A DNA stretch of 64,000 nucleotides from Pseudomonas sp. SDI. Lineage in GTDB: Bacteria; Pseudomonadota; Gammaproteobacteria; Pseudomonadales; Pseudomonadaceae. The stretch is from positions 124,001 to 188,000 of the forward strand of contig NZ_QETK01000003.1 of NCBI RefSeq assembly GCF_003105155.1. The letters are read 5' to 3'. Numbering within the stretch: position 1 is the first letter of the stretch; every line of letters starts with the position of its first letter. The translations under genes were made by a program, and so were the position numbers. This document shows, one piece after another, positions 40,538 to 50,234 of this stretch. Under the pieces are notes generated by a model. It did not search any database and was not told the origin of the DNA. It saw only the letters and a program-made list of their open reading frames with translations.

Positions 40538-41971
40538 TCAGTTCCCTTTGCTCAGGCCAGTGGCGTGGTCATCGTGGTCGTCGGCAGCCGACAGCGGTCG
40601 TGCAGGCGTACGTTGCTGGCCTGGGCCACCGGGGTTGGTTTCTTCGCCTTCGCCGGTTTTCGGCCCTTTGCGCACCAGGCGCATCATGTAGCCAAGGCCC
40701 GCGCCAAACAGCGCGAAGTACACCACCACGAACATCACCAGGGTCAGCCCCAGCTGCGTGTAGCTGTGCGACGAGACACCGTCGGCGGTACGCATCAGGC
40801 CATACACCACCCACGGTTGACGGCCGATTTCGGTGGTGAACCAGCCGGCGAGAATCGCAATCAGGCCGGATGGGCCCATCCACAAGGTCAGGTAGAGGAA
40901 CGGCCGCGAGCTGTACAGCGTGCCGCGCTTGCGCAGCCAGACGCTCCACAGACCCACCGCGATCATCAGCATGCCCAGGCCGACCATGACCCGGAACGAC
41001 CAGAAGACGATGGTCGAGTTAGGCCGGTCTTCTGGCGGGAAATCCTTCATGGCCGGGACCTGCTTGTCCAGGCTGTGGGTCAGGATCAGGCTGCCCAGCG
41101 CCGGAATCTCCAGTTTGAAGTGGGTGGTTTCGTTCTTCATGTCGGGGATGCCAAACAGGATCAGCGGGGTCGGCTCCTCGCCGACGTTTTCCCAGTGGCC
41201 TTCGATGGCGGCAATTTTCACCGGCTGGTGCTTGAGCGTGTTGAGCCCATGGAAGTCGCCGATTACCGCTTGTACCGGGGCGACGATCAGGGCCATCCAC
41301 ATGGCCATCGAGAGCATCTTGCGGATCGCCGGGTTGTCGCGCCCGCGCAGCAGGTGCCAGGCCGCCGAAGCGCCGACGAAGAACGCGGTGGCCACGAACG
41401 CGGCAGTGGCCATATGCGCCAGGCGGTACGGGAACGACGGGTTGAAGATCACCGCGAACCAGTCCACCGGGATCACCCGGCCATCGACGATTTCGTAACC
41501 TTGCGGGGTCTGCATCCAGCTGTTGGAGGCCAGGATCCAGAAGGTCGAGACCAGCGTACCGATCGCCACCATGACCGTGGCGAAGAAGTGCAGGCGGCGC
41601 CCGACACGGTTCCAGCCAAACAGCATGACGCCGAGGAAGCCCGCCTCAAGGAAGAACGCCGTCAGTACTTCATAGGTCAGCAACGGCCCGGTAACCGAAC
41701 CGGCGAAATCGGAGAACTTGCTCCAGTTGGTACCAAACTGGTAGGCCATGACCAGCCCGGATACCACGCCCATGCCGAAGTTGACCGCAAAGATCTTCGA
41801 CCAGAAATGGTAGAGATCGCGGTAGACGCTGTTATGGGTTTTGAGCCACAGGCCTTCGAGCACCGCAAGGTAACTCGCCAGGCCAATGGTGATGGCCGGG
41901 AACAGGATGTGAAAGGACACGGTAAACGCGAACTGGATTCGGGCGAGATCTAGAGCCTCTAATCCGAACAT
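40538..41971 (-). CDS. cioA: Cytochrome bd-type (cyanide-insensitive) quinol oxidase subunit I
   Basis: A 477-residue subunit carrying haems b558, b595 and d-type centre of a non-proton-pumping terminal oxidase. FAFTVSFHILFPAITIGLAS contains the N-terminal haem-ligand His; ALIVAPVQAVIGDFHG, the GRQPWVVYGLMRTADGVS segment and the intervening region form the quinol site. The quinol loop is short, typical of CioA rather than E. coli CydA. The open frame extends 53 codons upstream, but ATG 41971 (MFGLEALDLARIQFAF) has GGAAG upstream and is the family start. A perfect ANR site lies 169 bases before it. Confidence 0.96.
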   Translation of the reverse strand: MFGLEALDLARIQFAFTVSFHILFPAITIGLASYLAVLEGLWLKTHNSVYRDLYHFWSKIFAVNFGMGVVSGLVMAYQFGTNWSKFSDFAGSVTGPLLTYEVLTAFFLEAGFLGVMLFGWNRVGRRLHFFATVMVAIGTLVSTFWILASNSWMQTPQGYEIVDGRVIPVDWFAVIFNPSFPYRLAHMATAAFVATAFFVGASAAWHLLRGRDNPAIRKMLSMAMWMALIVAPVQAVIGDFHGLNTLKHQPVKIAAIEGHWENVGEEPTPLILFGIPDMKNETTHFKLEIPALGSLILTHSLDKQVPAMKDFPPEDRPNSTIVFWSFRVMVGLGMLMIAVGLWSVWLRKRGTLYSSRPFLYLTLWMGPSGLIAILAGWFTTEIGRQPWVVYGLMRTADGVSSHSYTQLGLTLVMFVVVYFALFGAGLGYMMRLVRKGPKTGEGEETNPGGPGQQRTPARPLSAADDHDDHATGLSKGN

Positions 41972-42139
41972 AGTGCTTCCTCTGTCAGGTGGTAATCCGG
42001 CGTCAGGGCTCGGGCCTTGGCGCCAACTGCCCCCACGTTGAGCGAGTGCGGCAAGTTGGAATTGTTCTGAAACTTCAAATCGCAGGGAATTCGGCCGTCC
42101 GGCCAACCGTTGCAAATGGAACAGTTGCAATTACAACTA

Positions 42140-42153
42140 TTGATCCAGATCAA
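42140..42153. promoter_or_regulatory. ANR/FNR box upstream of cioAB
   Basis: TTGATCCAGATCAA, a perfect dyad TTGAT-N4-ATCAA. ANR is the Pseudomonas oxygen-sensing FNR homologue and represses cioAB at low oxygen in P. aeruginosa; the site is placed upstream of cioA (start 41971) and also upstream of nothing else on the plus strand until 42979. Confidence 0.85.
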
Positions 42154-42263
42154 CCGCTGACTGAAAGAATAGTCCTGAATGCCCCGACCAGTTGTGTGGT
42201 CGATTGCCGCACGGCCCCATTACCGTCCCTCTTTCCCAAGACTGAATAGCCTGCGCCGGCCAT

Positions 42264-42749
42264 TTACAGCACGAAGGTCATCTGCCGTTCGAAGCCGGCC
42301 TGCCCCCGAAACCCGGGGCCGGTGTCGACCCAGCCCTGGCGTCGATAGAGACTCAAGGCCGCCTGGTTTTCCCCGGCCACCGACAGCTGCAAGCAGCGAA
42401 CCTCTGGCCACATCTCCCGCACATGGGCCGCCAAGGCTGTCAGGAAGAAGCGCCCGAGCCCCCGCCGCTGCTGCGCCTCATCGACCTGCAGCGCCTGTAT
42501 GATCGCTGCGTCAGTTCGGGCCCAGTACGGCAAGAGCGCACCGCGGCGCAGCAACATGAAGGCCTGCGGGGTCGCGTCCACCAGCAGCGCCAGCCCGCAG
42601 ATATCCGCCGACTGCGTCGTGTTCAGGGTGTGCAGCGCGCTGTCGATGGTGCCCGCGTAACGCTGCTGAGCAGGCGGCAGCGTGATGCCCCTAAGCTGTG
42701 CAATTTGTGCAGGGGTCAGCGCGTTATAGTTCAGCAGGTACAAAGCCAT
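42264..42749 (-). CDS. GNAT family N-acetyltransferase
   Basis: A 161-residue acetyl-CoA-dependent acetyltransferase. The acetyl-CoA pyrophosphate loop is VDEAQQRRGLGRFFLTAL, and the C-terminal AALSLYRRQGWVDTG is the conserved beta-alpha end of the fold. Substrate is unknown. The ATG at 42749 (MALYLLNYNALTPAQI) is chosen because the further 31-codon open extension has no family character. It is divergent from the AzgA-type permease gene, with 229 bases between. Confidence 0.85.
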   Translation of the reverse strand: MALYLLNYNALTPAQIAQLRGITLPPAQQRYAGTIDSALHTLNTTQSADICGLALLVDATPQAFMLLRRGALLPYWARTDAAIIQALQVDEAQQRRGLGRFFLTALAAHVREMWPEVRCLQLSVAGENQAALSLYRRQGWVDTGPGFRGQAGFERQMTFVL

Positions 42750-42978
42750 GAGTCTTCTCGGGCCGGGAGGCGAAGCGCAGAGTCTCTCAGAAAAGCCAGG
42801 CACACCGCGCCCAACGGGCGGGTATCGAGCGTAAACGTACACCCAGCCGCAGCCTTGCTGATATGATGCGCGGCTTTTTTCCGGCCCAAGGAAAATCCAC
42901 AGCCGCCCGGTACGGTCTGTGCTTTGCTAATTGGGTCGAACACAACAACGGCGCCACCGCGCGCCACGGGGAGCGGGC

Positions 42979-44274
42979 ATGCTGGAAAGGCTGTTTCAAC
43001 TAAGAGCACACAACACCAATGTGCGCACCGAGATTCTCGCGGGCGTCACGACCTTCCTGGCCATGGCCTATATCCTGTTCGTCAACCCGAGCATCCTCGG
43101 CGAAACCGGCATGGACAAGGGCGCGATCTTCGTCGCCACCTGCCTGGCCGCCGCCATTGGCTCGACCGTAATGGGCCTGATCGCCAACTACCCGATCGCC
43201 CTGGCGCCGGGCATGGGCCTGAACGCCTTCTTCACCTACACCGTGGTCCTGCACATGGGCCACACCTGGCAGGTGGCACTGGGTGCGGTGTTCATCTCCG
43301 CCGTGCTGTTCTTCCTGCTGTCGATCTTCAAAATCCGCGAATGGATCGTCAACAGCATCCCGCTGCCGTTGCGCTCGGCGATTGCCGCCGGTATCGGCCT
43401 GTTCCTGGCACTGATTGCCCTGAACAACGCCGGCATCGTCGTCGATAACAAGGCCACCCTGGTGGGCCTGGGCGACCTCAAGCAACCGGCGCCAATCCTC
43501 GCCACCCTGGGCTTCTTCCTGATTGTCGCGCTCGAAGCGCTGAAGGTCCGTGGTGCCGTGCTGATCGGAATCCTCGCCGTCACCGTGGCCTCCATCGCCC
43601 TGGGCGTGACCACGTTCGGCGGGATCATGTCGATGCCGCCTTCGTTGGCCCCGACCTTCCTGCAACTGGACATAAAGGGCGCGCTGGACATCGGTCTGGT
43701 CAGCGTGATCTTCGCCTTCCTGTTCGTCGACCTGTTCGACAACTCCGGCACCCTGATCGGCGTCGCCAAGCGCGCCGGCCTGATGGGTAAAGACGGCCAC
43801 ATGCCGAAAATGGGCCGCGCGCTGATCGCCGACAGCACCGCGGCCATGGCCGGTTCGCTGCTGGGCACCTCGACCACCACCAGCTACATCGAGTCGGCTG
43901 CCGGCGTGAGTGCCGGCGGACGTACCGGGCTGACCGCCATCGTCGTGGCCATCCTGTTCCTCCTGGCGCTGTTCTTCGCGCCGCTGGCCGGTAGCGTGCC
44001 CGCCTTCGCAACCGCCCCGGCACTGCTGTTCGTCGCCGTGTTGATGGCCTCGGGCCTGGCCGAAATAAACTGGGACGACGTCACCGAAGCGGCGCCGGTG
44101 GTGATCACCGCCCTGGCCATGCCGCTGACCTACTCGATTGCCAACGGCATCGCCTTCGGCTTCATTTCCTGGACGGTGATCAAACTGATCTCCGGACGTG
44201 GCCGCGACCTGAACATGGCGCTGGTGATCCTGTCGATCCTGTTCGTCGTCAAACTGGGCTGGTTCAACGCATGA
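42979..44274 (+). CDS. AzgA-type purine permease (adenine/hypoxanthine/guanine)
   Basis: A 431-residue NCS2 carrier of the AzgA/GhxP branch. [20 protein letters not shown] near the N-terminus, [10 protein letters not shown], and [16 protein letters not shown] are characteristic. About 12-14 hydrophobic helices are visible. It is expected to import adenine, hypoxanthine or guanine by proton symport; the exact substrate cannot be read. The ATG at 42979 is preceded by GGGGAG. Its stop codon overlaps the trmA start (ATGA), so the two are co-translated. Confidence 0.93.
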   Translation: MLERLFQLRAHNTNVRTEILAGVTTFLAMAYILFVNPSILGETGMDKGAIFVATCLAAAIGSTVMGLIANYPIALAPGMGLNAFFTYTVVLHMGHTWQVALGAVFISAVLFFLLSIFKIREWIVNSIPLPLRSAIAAGIGLFLALIALNNAGIVVDNKATLVGLGDLKQPAPILATLGFFLIVALEALKVRGAVLIGILAVTVASIALGVTTFGGIMSMPPSLAPTFLQLDIKGALDIGLVSVIFAFLFVDLFDNSGTLIGVAKRAGLMGKDGHMPKMGRALIADSTAAMAGSLLGTSTTTSYIESAAGVSAGGRTGLTAIVVAILFLLALFFAPLAGSVPAFATAPALLFVAVLMASGLAEINWDDVTEAAPVVITALAMPLTYSIANGIAFGFISWTVIKLISGRGRDLNMALVILSILFVVKLGWFNA

Positions 44275-45356
44275 GTGCTGTTCTCGATCCTTCCTCCTAC
44301 AGCGCGCAGCTGGACGCCAAGGTCCAGCGCCTGCGCGAGCTGCTGGCGCCGTTCGCGGCGCCCGAGCCGGCGGTGTTCGACTCGCCGCGCGAGCACTACC
44401 GCCTGCGCGCCGAGTTCCGCCTGTGGCGCGAGAACGAGCAGCGCTTCTACGCGATGTTCGCCCCCGGCGAGAAACACACGCCAATCCTCATCGAAGACTT
44501 CCCGATTGCCAGCCTGCGCATCAATGAACTGATGCCCAAGCTCAAGGCCGCCTGGATGGCGAGTTCGGCGCTGAGCTTCAAGCTGTTCCAGGTGGAGTTC
44601 CTCACCACCCTGGCCGGCGACGCGATGATCACCCTGTGCTACCACCGGCCGCTGGACGAGCACTGGGAGGCGGCCGCGCAGCAACTGGCCAGCGACCTGG
44701 GCGTGAGCATCATCGGTCGCTCCAAAGGCAAGCGTGTGGTGATCGGCCGCGATTACGCGGTCGAGGAACTGCAAGTCGCCGGGCGGACCTTCCGCTACCG
44801 CCAGCCGGAAGGCGCCTTCACCCAGCCCAACGGCACGGTGAACCAGAAGATGCTGAACTGGGCGTACGAGGCGCTCGGCCAGCGTGACGACGACCTGCTG
44901 GAGCTGTACTGCGGCAACGGCAACTTCACCCTGCCGCTGGCGACCCGTGTGCGCAAGGTGCTGGCGACCGAGATCAGCAAGACCTCGGTGAACGCGGCAC
45001 TGCACAACCTCGACGACAATGCGCTGGATAACGTGCGGCTGGTGCGCCTGTCGGCCGAAGAGCTGACCGAGGCACTGAACGAGGTGCGGCCGTTCCGCCG
45101 GCTGGAAGGGATCGACCTGAAGAGCTACCAATTCGGCAGCGTGTTCGTCGACCCGCCACGGGCCGGCATGGACCCGGACACCTGCGAGCTGACCCGGCGC
45201 TTCGACAACATCCTGTACATCTCCTGCAACCCGGAGACCCTGGCAGCCAACATCGCCCAGTTGCACGACACCCATCGGGTCGAGCGCTGTGCATTGTTTG
45301 ACCAGTTCCCGTATACCCACCATATGGAGAGTGGGGTGTTGCTGGTGCGGCGGTGA
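44271..45356 (+). CDS. trmA: tRNA (uracil-5-)-methyltransferase TrmA
   Basis: A 361-residue enzyme that makes ribothymidine at position 54 of tRNA using S-adenosylmethionine. Motif [14 protein letters not shown], the catalytic [11 protein letters not shown], and the nucleophilic cysteine in [12 protein letters not shown] are all present. No TRAM domain or iron-sulfur cluster cysteines, as normal for TrmA. It overlaps the preceding permease gene by four bases; the pairing of a tRNA enzyme and a purine carrier looks like a shared transcript rather than a shared function. Confidence 0.97.
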   Translation: MSAVLDPSSYSAQLDAKVQRLRELLAPFAAPEPAVFDSPREHYRLRAEFRLWRENEQRFYAMFAPGEKHTPILIEDFPIASLRINELMPKLKAAWMASSALSFKLFQVEFLTTLAGDAMITLCYHRPLDEHWEAAAQQLASDLGVSIIGRSKGKRVVIGRDYAVEELQVAGRTFRYRQPEGAFTQPNGTVNQKMLNWAYEALGQRDDDLLELYCGNGNFTLPLATRVRKVLATEISKTSVNAALHNLDDNALDNVRLVRLSAEELTEALNEVRPFRRLEGIDLKSYQFGSVFVDPPRAGMDPDTCELTRRFDNILYISCNPETLAANIAQLHDTHRVERCALFDQFPYTHHMESGVLLVRR

Positions 45357-45360
45357 AGCT

Positions 45361-45430
45361 ATCACGGGACGAGCCCGCGCCCACAGAACAGCGCCATGCC
45401 CTGCTGTGGGAGCGGGCTCGTCCCGGGATC
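45361..45430. repeat. REP palindrome pair
   Basis: ATCACGGGACGAGCCCGCGC plus CCACAG, and the inverted copy TGTGGGAGCGGGCTCGTCCC plus GGGATC. It overlaps the stop region of the convergent phosphatase-family gene by two bases. Confidence 0.88.
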
Positions 45431-46604
45431 AGGCGCTGAAGCCCGAACACATCAACAACGGCACCAGCTGATCCTCATCGGTCAACGCGCCATGGTGTCC
45501 GCGCCACTGGCTGGCATGCGTCTCCAGCTCGCTTCGGACAATCCCGCCACGCCCGGTCGGCACCACGATCAATTGACCGATGCGCGCCTCGGCCTGGCTC
45601 AGCATCACGTCGCCGAACAAGCCGCTGGCAATCGCCTGGGACTTGCTCAACACCAGGTAATCGTCGCCCAGGCTGTTCTGCCAGCGCTCATGCACGCGGT
45701 CCTGCTGCTCGATGCGGGTGTACAGGTAACGCGCGCGAATATCCCCGGTAAGTGCCCACACACCTTCCTGCAATGCCGGCTCACTGTCGAAATCGCGCAC
45801 CCGCGCCGGGTCGAGATCGACCATGCCGTGATCGGCAATCGCCATCAGCGTGGCCGACTCCGGCAGCCGCTCGGCAATCGCGCGCGCCAACTGGTCGGCA
45901 ACTTCCAGCTGCTTGAGCCAGGCCGGCGAGCCCGGCCCGAACACATGCCCGGCAAAATCCAGGTCGTCAAAATAGGCAAAGCAGAACGCCGGCCCTTCCA
46001 CCGCCAGGGCATCCTGCACCAGCGCCGGGTAAGCGTCGTAGGCCGGCGCCGCGAGGATCCGCGCCGAGCGGTAGATCGCCTTGGTGAAGGCTGAATCGGC
46101 ATAGCGGCCGAGCATCACCGTGCTCACCGCAATGCCCTGATCGCGGGCCTGGGTCCAGGCCGTCTGCGGCACGATGAACGACTCCGGCGGTGGCGCCGGC
46201 GGGGCCACCACGCCGGCCTGCAGCGACGTGCTGGTCCAGGACAGCGGCGACAGCTCGACGTGCTCGTCGAGCATAAAGCTGCAGCCGACGATCCCGTGCG
46301 CGCCACTGCCCATTCCCGAGCTCAGGGCTGCCAGGCTCGACGCCGTGGTGGCCGGGAAACCGACCTTGAAATGACCGTCGGGCTGCATCAGCGAAGCCAG
46401 AAACGGTGCGTGCTGCGCATGCGCCTGCAACAGGTTCCAGCCCAGCCCGTCGAGCAGCAGCAGGCAGGTGGAGGCCGAACGATCCAGGTGAAATGCGTTG
46501 CGAAAGCCCTGCCCGCCCAAGCCGGAAAAAATCGACTGGGTCAGGCTCGCCAGCCCCGGCCAGGTCGCATCCATCAGACGCCTCTCATTCAACTGCGCAG
46601 CCAT
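45429..46604 (-). CDS. Alkaline phosphatase-superfamily protein (nucleotide pyrophosphatase/phosphodiesterase type)
   Basis: A 391-residue metal-dependent hydrolase. The metal and nucleophile sites are recognisable: LLLLDGLGWNLL (Asp), FPATTASSLAALSSGM (Thr nucleophile), AYFDDLDFAGHVFGPGS (Asp and His) and MAIADHGMVDL (Asp-His). These fit the type I phosphodiesterase/nucleotide pyrophosphatase group. No signal peptide is apparent, so it is probably cytoplasmic. I start at the ATG at 46604 (MAAQLNERR) because GGAGGG lies just upstream; an ATG four codons earlier contains that Shine-Dalgarno. Substrate unknown. Confidence 0.87.
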   Translation of the reverse strand: MAAQLNERRLMDATWPGLASLTQSIFSGLGGQGFRNAFHLDRSASTCLLLLDGLGWNLLQAHAQHAPFLASLMQPDGHFKVGFPATTASSLAALSSGMGSGAHGIVGCSFMLDEHVELSPLSWTSTSLQAGVVAPPAPPPESFIVPQTAWTQARDQGIAVSTVMLGRYADSAFTKAIYRSARILAAPAYDAYPALVQDALAVEGPAFCFAYFDDLDFAGHVFGPGSPAWLKQLEVADQLARAIAERLPESATLMAIADHGMVDLDPARVRDFDSEPALQEGVWALTGDIRARYLYTRIEQQDRVHERWQNSLGDDYLVLSKSQAIASGLFGDVMLSQAEARIGQLIVVPTGRGGIVRSELETHASQWRGHHGALTDEDQLVPLLMCSGFSA

Positions 46605-46734
46605 GTTGCCCTCCATGCTCAGGTGCAAATCACAAGGTTTAGCACAGGCCGTTCGATCAGCGAGCAGAAATGCCAGCACGTGGGGCGCAGCGGCCGATTG
46701 CGCATGGCAACTGCGGGGGGAGTGAGAAGCGCAT

Positions 46735-46755
46735 CGTGGGACGATTCGTCCCGCG
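46735..46755. repeat. Single REP-like hairpin
   Basis: CGTGGGACGATTCGTCCCGC is a short near-palindrome resembling half of the local REP elements, located nine bases beyond the end of the TetR gene, where it may end transcription. Confidence 0.5.
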
Positions 46756-46764
46756 ACAGGGCCG

Positions 46765-47433
46765 TCAAGCCTGAAGGTATTTCAACACCGATTCGCAAAT
46801 CATCTGCCGATGCCGCGCCTTGACCTCGGCATCGTCGAACTCGACCTGGAAGATTTCGCCAAAGGTGTGCCGATTCGACACCCGGTAGAAGCAGAACGAG
46901 CTGATCAGCAGGTGCACATCCAGCGGGTCCAGCCCCTGGCGGAACAGCCCGTCTTGCGCCCCACGCTCAAGCACTTCGCCCAGCGCACCGAGCACGCTCT
47001 TGTTCATCGAGCGGATCGCCGACGACTGTTTCACATACTCGCCGCAGAGCATGTTCTCGTTGCACACGATACGTACGAAGTCGCTGTTGCGGTCATGGTG
47101 ATCGAACGTGAATTCCACCAGCCGGCGGATGCCCTCGCACGGCGCCAGCTCGGCCAGTTGCAGGCTGCTTTCAGTGCTGCGGATATCGCCGTAGAGTTTT
47201 TCCAGCACCTCGACGTACAACTGCTCCTTGCTGTTGAAGTAGTAATAGATCATCCGCTTGGAGGTCTGCGTGCGTTCGGCGATAGCGTCCACCCTGGCAC
47301 CCGCCAGCCCTTGCTGGACGAACTCGCTGATCGCCGCCTGCAGAATGCTCTCGCGGGTCTTTTCCGGGTTGTTCTTGCGGCCCTTGCGCGGCATTGCTTC
47401 AGGTGCCACGTTGAGCGCTGGAGTTGTCGTCAT
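46765..47433 (-). CDS. TetR family transcriptional regulator
   Basis: A 222-residue TetR-type repressor. The helix-turn-helix lies near the N-terminus (GLAGARVDAIAERTQTSKRM followed by IYYYFNSKEQLY). The C-terminal ligand domain, about residues 80-220, has no recognisable effector signature but includes Cys and His residues (RIVCNENMLCGEY). ATG 47433 (MTTTPALNV) is preferred over one six codons upstream, although the Shine-Dalgarno is weak. It lies 178 bases beyond pcaG on the same strand and could regulate pcaHG or an unlinked operon. Confidence 0.88.
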   Translation of the reverse strand: MTTTPALNVAPEAMPRKGRKNNPEKTRESILQAAISEFVQQGLAGARVDAIAERTQTSKRMIYYYFNSKEQLYVEVLEKLYGDIRSTESSLQLAELAPCEGIRRLVEFTFDHHDRNSDFVRIVCNENMLCGEYVKQSSAIRSMNKSVLGALGEVLERGAQDGLFRQGLDPLDVHLLISSFCFYRVSNRHTFGEIFQVEFDDAEVKARHRQMICESVLKYLQA

Positions 47434-47611
47434 TACGGGACTCACGACCATCGGTTAACGCGACGATTATGGGCCCCGGGTCCAACTTAAGAAAGCCTTG
47501 CAGGCGACAGGCACTTAGCGCGTTGCAGGCCGCCGCTGCGGCGCCGGGTTGTTGCAGGCGCAGGCGATACGGTGCATGCCTGGCGCAGGTCCTCCGACCG
47601 CGAGGGCGAAC

Positions 47612-48217
47612 TCAGAAGTCGAAGAACACCGTCTCCCCATCGCCCTGGATGCGGATATCGAAGCGGTACGCCAACTTGCCGTTCAGCTCACAGCGCCTCG
47701 CCACCAGCGTCTCGCGCCGTTGCGGTTGCTCGATCAGGTTCAGCACCGGACACTGGCCGTTCGCCTCGGCCTGGTCATCGAAGTAGATCCGCGTCTGCAG
47801 ATGAATGTTGATCCCGCGGGCAAACAGACTCACATTGATGTGCGGCGCCATTGGCACCCCGGCGGCATTCTTCACCACCCCGGGCTTCACCGTGTGCAAC
47901 GTCCACTCCCCGGCATCGAAGGTGGTCGCGGTGCGTCCGAAGCTGTTGAACGGCTTCTCCTGGTTGTAATCGTCGTGGTACTGCCCGGCCGCATCGGCCT
48001 GCCAGAACTCCAGGAACGAATCGCGCACCAGGTGGCCATTGCCGTCATACACATTGCCAAACAGCACGATGTGCTCGCCCGGCGCATCGCTGCGGGCCAT
48101 CTGGTTCCAGATCTCCTGGTCGCGGCTCGGGTTGCCCGCCGCGTCCAGCGCCAGGCCAATGTGCACATACGGGCCGGCCGTCTGCGAAGGGGTTTCCGGC
48201 AACAGTTCGATAGGCAT
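47612..48217 (-). CDS. pcaG: Protocatechuate 3,4-dioxygenase alpha subunit
   Basis: A 201-residue intradiol dioxygenase subunit, the structural partner of PcaH in the ring-cleavage enzyme of the beta-ketoadipate pathway. PETPSQTAGPYVHIGLAL at the start and the VYDGNGHLVRDSFLEFWQAD segment are typical. It lacks the full set of iron ligands, as expected for the alpha subunit. The ATG at 48217 follows AGGAGCG and gives the standard N-terminus. It begins 11 bases after pcaH. Confidence 0.97.
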   Translation of the reverse strand: MPIELLPETPSQTAGPYVHIGLALDAAGNPSRDQEIWNQMARSDAPGEHIVLFGNVYDGNGHLVRDSFLEFWQADAAGQYHDDYNQEKPFNSFGRTATTFDAGEWTLHTVKPGVVKNAAGVPMAPHINVSLFARGINIHLQTRIYFDDQAEANGQCPVLNLIEQPQRRETLVARRCELNGKLAYRFDIRIQGDGETVFFDF

Positions 48218-48228
48218 CTGAACGCTCC

Positions 48229-48948
48229 TCAGCAGTGTTCGAAGTGAGTCTTGCGCTGGCCGCGCAAGACGATGTCGAAGCGATAAGCCAGGCAATCCAT
48301 CGGGTTGCCGTTACTCAGGTCGAGCCGCGCGATCAGGCGCTGTACTGCCTCGGGGTTGGCAATCGACTTGACGATCGGGCACAACGGAATCAGCGGGTCG
48401 CCCTCGAAATACAACTGGGTAATCAGCCGCGTGGCAATCGACGGACCGCTCACCGACACGTGGATATGCGCCGGCCGCCAGTCGTTCGGGCCATTGCGCC
48501 AGGGGTACGGGCCCGGCTTGATGGTACGGAAGCGGTAATAGCCGTCACTGTCGGTCAAGGCCCGGCCCACGCCGCCGAAGTTCGGGTCAAGCGGTGCCAG
48601 GTAACGGTCGTGCTTGTGCCGGTAGCGGCCACCGGCGTTGGCCTGCCAGATCTCCACCAGCGTATGCGGGACCGGCTTGCCATACTGGTCGCAGACCCGC
48701 CCGGCGACAATGATGCGCTCGCCGATCGGCAAGCCACCGTTATTGAAGTTGAGCAGCAGGTCATGGTCGTGCTGGCCGAACTTCAGGTGGGAAAAGTCCG
48801 GGCCGCTGCTTTCGCTGATCGACTGCGGGATGCTCACCAGCGCCTGGCGCGGCGAGCGGGCAATGGAGGTCTTGTAGGCCGGGGTGAAGGCTTGCGGATG
48901 CCAGTTCCGATCACGAATCGCGAAACGACTGCTGTCTGTTGCAGGCAT
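48229..48948 (-). CDS. pcaH: Protocatechuate 3,4-dioxygenase beta subunit
   Basis: A 239-residue iron-bearing subunit. It cleaves protocatechuate to beta-carboxy-cis,cis-muconate with molecular oxygen. The Fe(III) ligands are two Tyr (in [14 protein letters not shown] and [12 protein letters not shown]) and two His (RPAHIHVSV), all intact. [17 protein letters not shown] is the intradiol dioxygenase core. The start is preceded by GGAGAA. It is the first gene of pcaHG and is divergent from the ypfJ-like gene across 200 bases. Confidence 0.98.
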   Translation of the reverse strand: MPATDSSRFAIRDRNWHPQAFTPAYKTSIARSPRQALVSIPQSISESSGPDFSHLKFGQHDHDLLLNFNNGGLPIGERIIVAGRVCDQYGKPVPHTLVEIWQANAGGRYRHKHDRYLAPLDPNFGGVGRALTDSDGYYRFRTIKPGPYPWRNGPNDWRPAHIHVSVSGPSIATRLITQLYFEGDPLIPLCPIVKSIANPEAVQRLIARLDLSNGNPMDCLAYRFDIVLRGQRKTHFEHC

Positions 48949-49148
48949 GCCGTTCTCCTCTTATTGGATGTTGGAAGCGCCCGGGCAAACCGGGCGGGTG
49001 GCTGAGTGTCCAACAGCCCGGTCGCGGCGAATACTGAAAAGAACGCTGCCATTCATATCCAGATGGTTATGGATAGCGTACAAGCCGACGCGGATAATCG
49101 CCGTCGACTAACCTTTATCTTCACCAACGAAAGCCCAGGAGAATTTCC

Positions 49149-50036
49149 ATGCAATGGCGAAAAGGCAGGCGCAGCGACAACGTGGTCGACGCCCGTGGCG
49201 ACAGTCCCGGCGGCGGTGGCATGCGTTTTGGCGGCGGCAAGGGCCTGACCCTGGGTGCAGTGGTGCTGATTGTCGGGATTGGCCTGCTCACTGGCCAGGA
49301 CCCGATGCAGATCCTCGGCCAGTTGGCTGGGCAGATGGGCCAGCAAAGCGCCCCGCTCAGCCCGCAAACCCGCACCGCGCCACCGGCCAACGACCAGCAG
49401 GCGGAGTTCGTGCGCAGCATCCTCGGCGACACCGAAGACACCTGGCAGGCGATCTTCGCCCAGGCCGGCAAAACCTATAAGGACCCGACCCTGATCCTGT
49501 TCAGCGGCCAGGTCAGCTCAGCCTGCGGTTACGCCACTTCGGCCACCGGCCCGTTCTATTGCCCGGCCGACCAGCGCGTGTACCTCGACATGGGCTTCTT
49601 CAAGGAAATGGAGCAACGCTTCGCCGCCGCCGGCGACTTCGCCCAGGCCTACGTGATCGCGCATGAGATCGGCCACCACGTGCAAACCCTGCTCGGCGTT
49701 TCGGCCAAGGTCCAGGCCGCGCGGCAGAACGGCCAGAAGATGGAAGGCGATAATGGCTTGCTGGTCCGCCAGGAGTTGCAGGCCGACTGCCTGGCCGGGG
49801 TCTGGGCCTATCAGGCGCAGCAACGCCACAATTGGCTGGAAGCCGGCGATGTCGAGGAGGCGCTGAACGCCGCCAACGCTATCGGCGACGACCGCTTGCA
49901 GCAGCAGGGTCAGGGCCGCGTGGTGCCGGATTCGTTCACCCACGGCACCTCGGCGCAGCGCGTGCGCTGGTTCAAGACCGGCTTCGCCGACGGCCAGATC
50001 AACCAGTGCGACACCTTCGGCGCAAAAAATCTGTAA
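49149..50036 (+). CDS. ypfJ: YpfJ-type neutral zinc metallopeptidase
   Basis: A 295-residue membrane-anchored protein. A basic, Gly-rich N-terminal stretch is followed by one hydrophobic helix (LTLGAVVLIVGIGLLTG) and a linker; the catalytic domain has the zincin motif HEIGHH in YVIAHEIGHHVQTLLG and a likely third ligand in RQELQADCLAGVW. The family is called putative neutral zinc metallopeptidase and no substrate is known. AGGAGA precedes the ATG. A perfect GC hairpin lies downstream. Confidence 0.92.
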   Translation: MQWRKGRRSDNVVDARGDSPGGGGMRFGGGKGLTLGAVVLIVGIGLLTGQDPMQILGQLAGQMGQQSAPLSPQTRTAPPANDQQAEFVRSILGDTEDTWQAIFAQAGKTYKDPTLILFSGQVSSACGYATSATGPFYCPADQRVYLDMGFFKEMEQRFAAAGDFAQAYVIAHEIGHHVQTLLGVSAKVQAARQNGQKMEGDNGLLVRQELQADCLAGVWAYQAQQRHNWLEAGDVEEALNAANAIGDDRLQQQGQGRVVPDSFTHGTSAQRVRWFKTGFADGQINQCDTFGAKNL

Positions 50037-50047
50037 ATCCCTTCTCC

Positions 50048-50076
50048 CGAGCCGCAACCGTCTAGGTTGCGGCTCG
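50048..50076 (+). terminator. GC-rich hairpin after the ypfJ-like gene
   Basis: Perfect 12-base stem CGAGCCGCAACC / GGTTGCGGCTCG with a five-base loop, 11 bases after the stop codon. No T-tract follows, so termination is likely but not certain. Confidence 0.6.
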
Positions 50077-50234
50077 CGCCACACGTTGTTGATCGTTTTT
50101 GTCGGAATTGCTGAAAAAGCGTTTCAGCTCTGCGCCGAGCCGCCGATAACTGCTGCTGAAGAAGGCTGGCCTCCAACAAAAAGAACCTTCCAGCGACCTA
50201 CGATCAAGAGAGCACAAACTTCCTGGAGGGATAC

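Noticed and set aside
39260..41953. 897-codon frame opposite cioAB
   Set aside because: The longest open frame on that strand, but it covers three oxidase genes and a terminator; His/Gln/Arg-rich shadow.
49056..49075. TATCC...GGATA inverted repeat between pcaH and ypfJ as a regulator site
   Set aside because: Only five-base arms; too weak to distinguish from chance.
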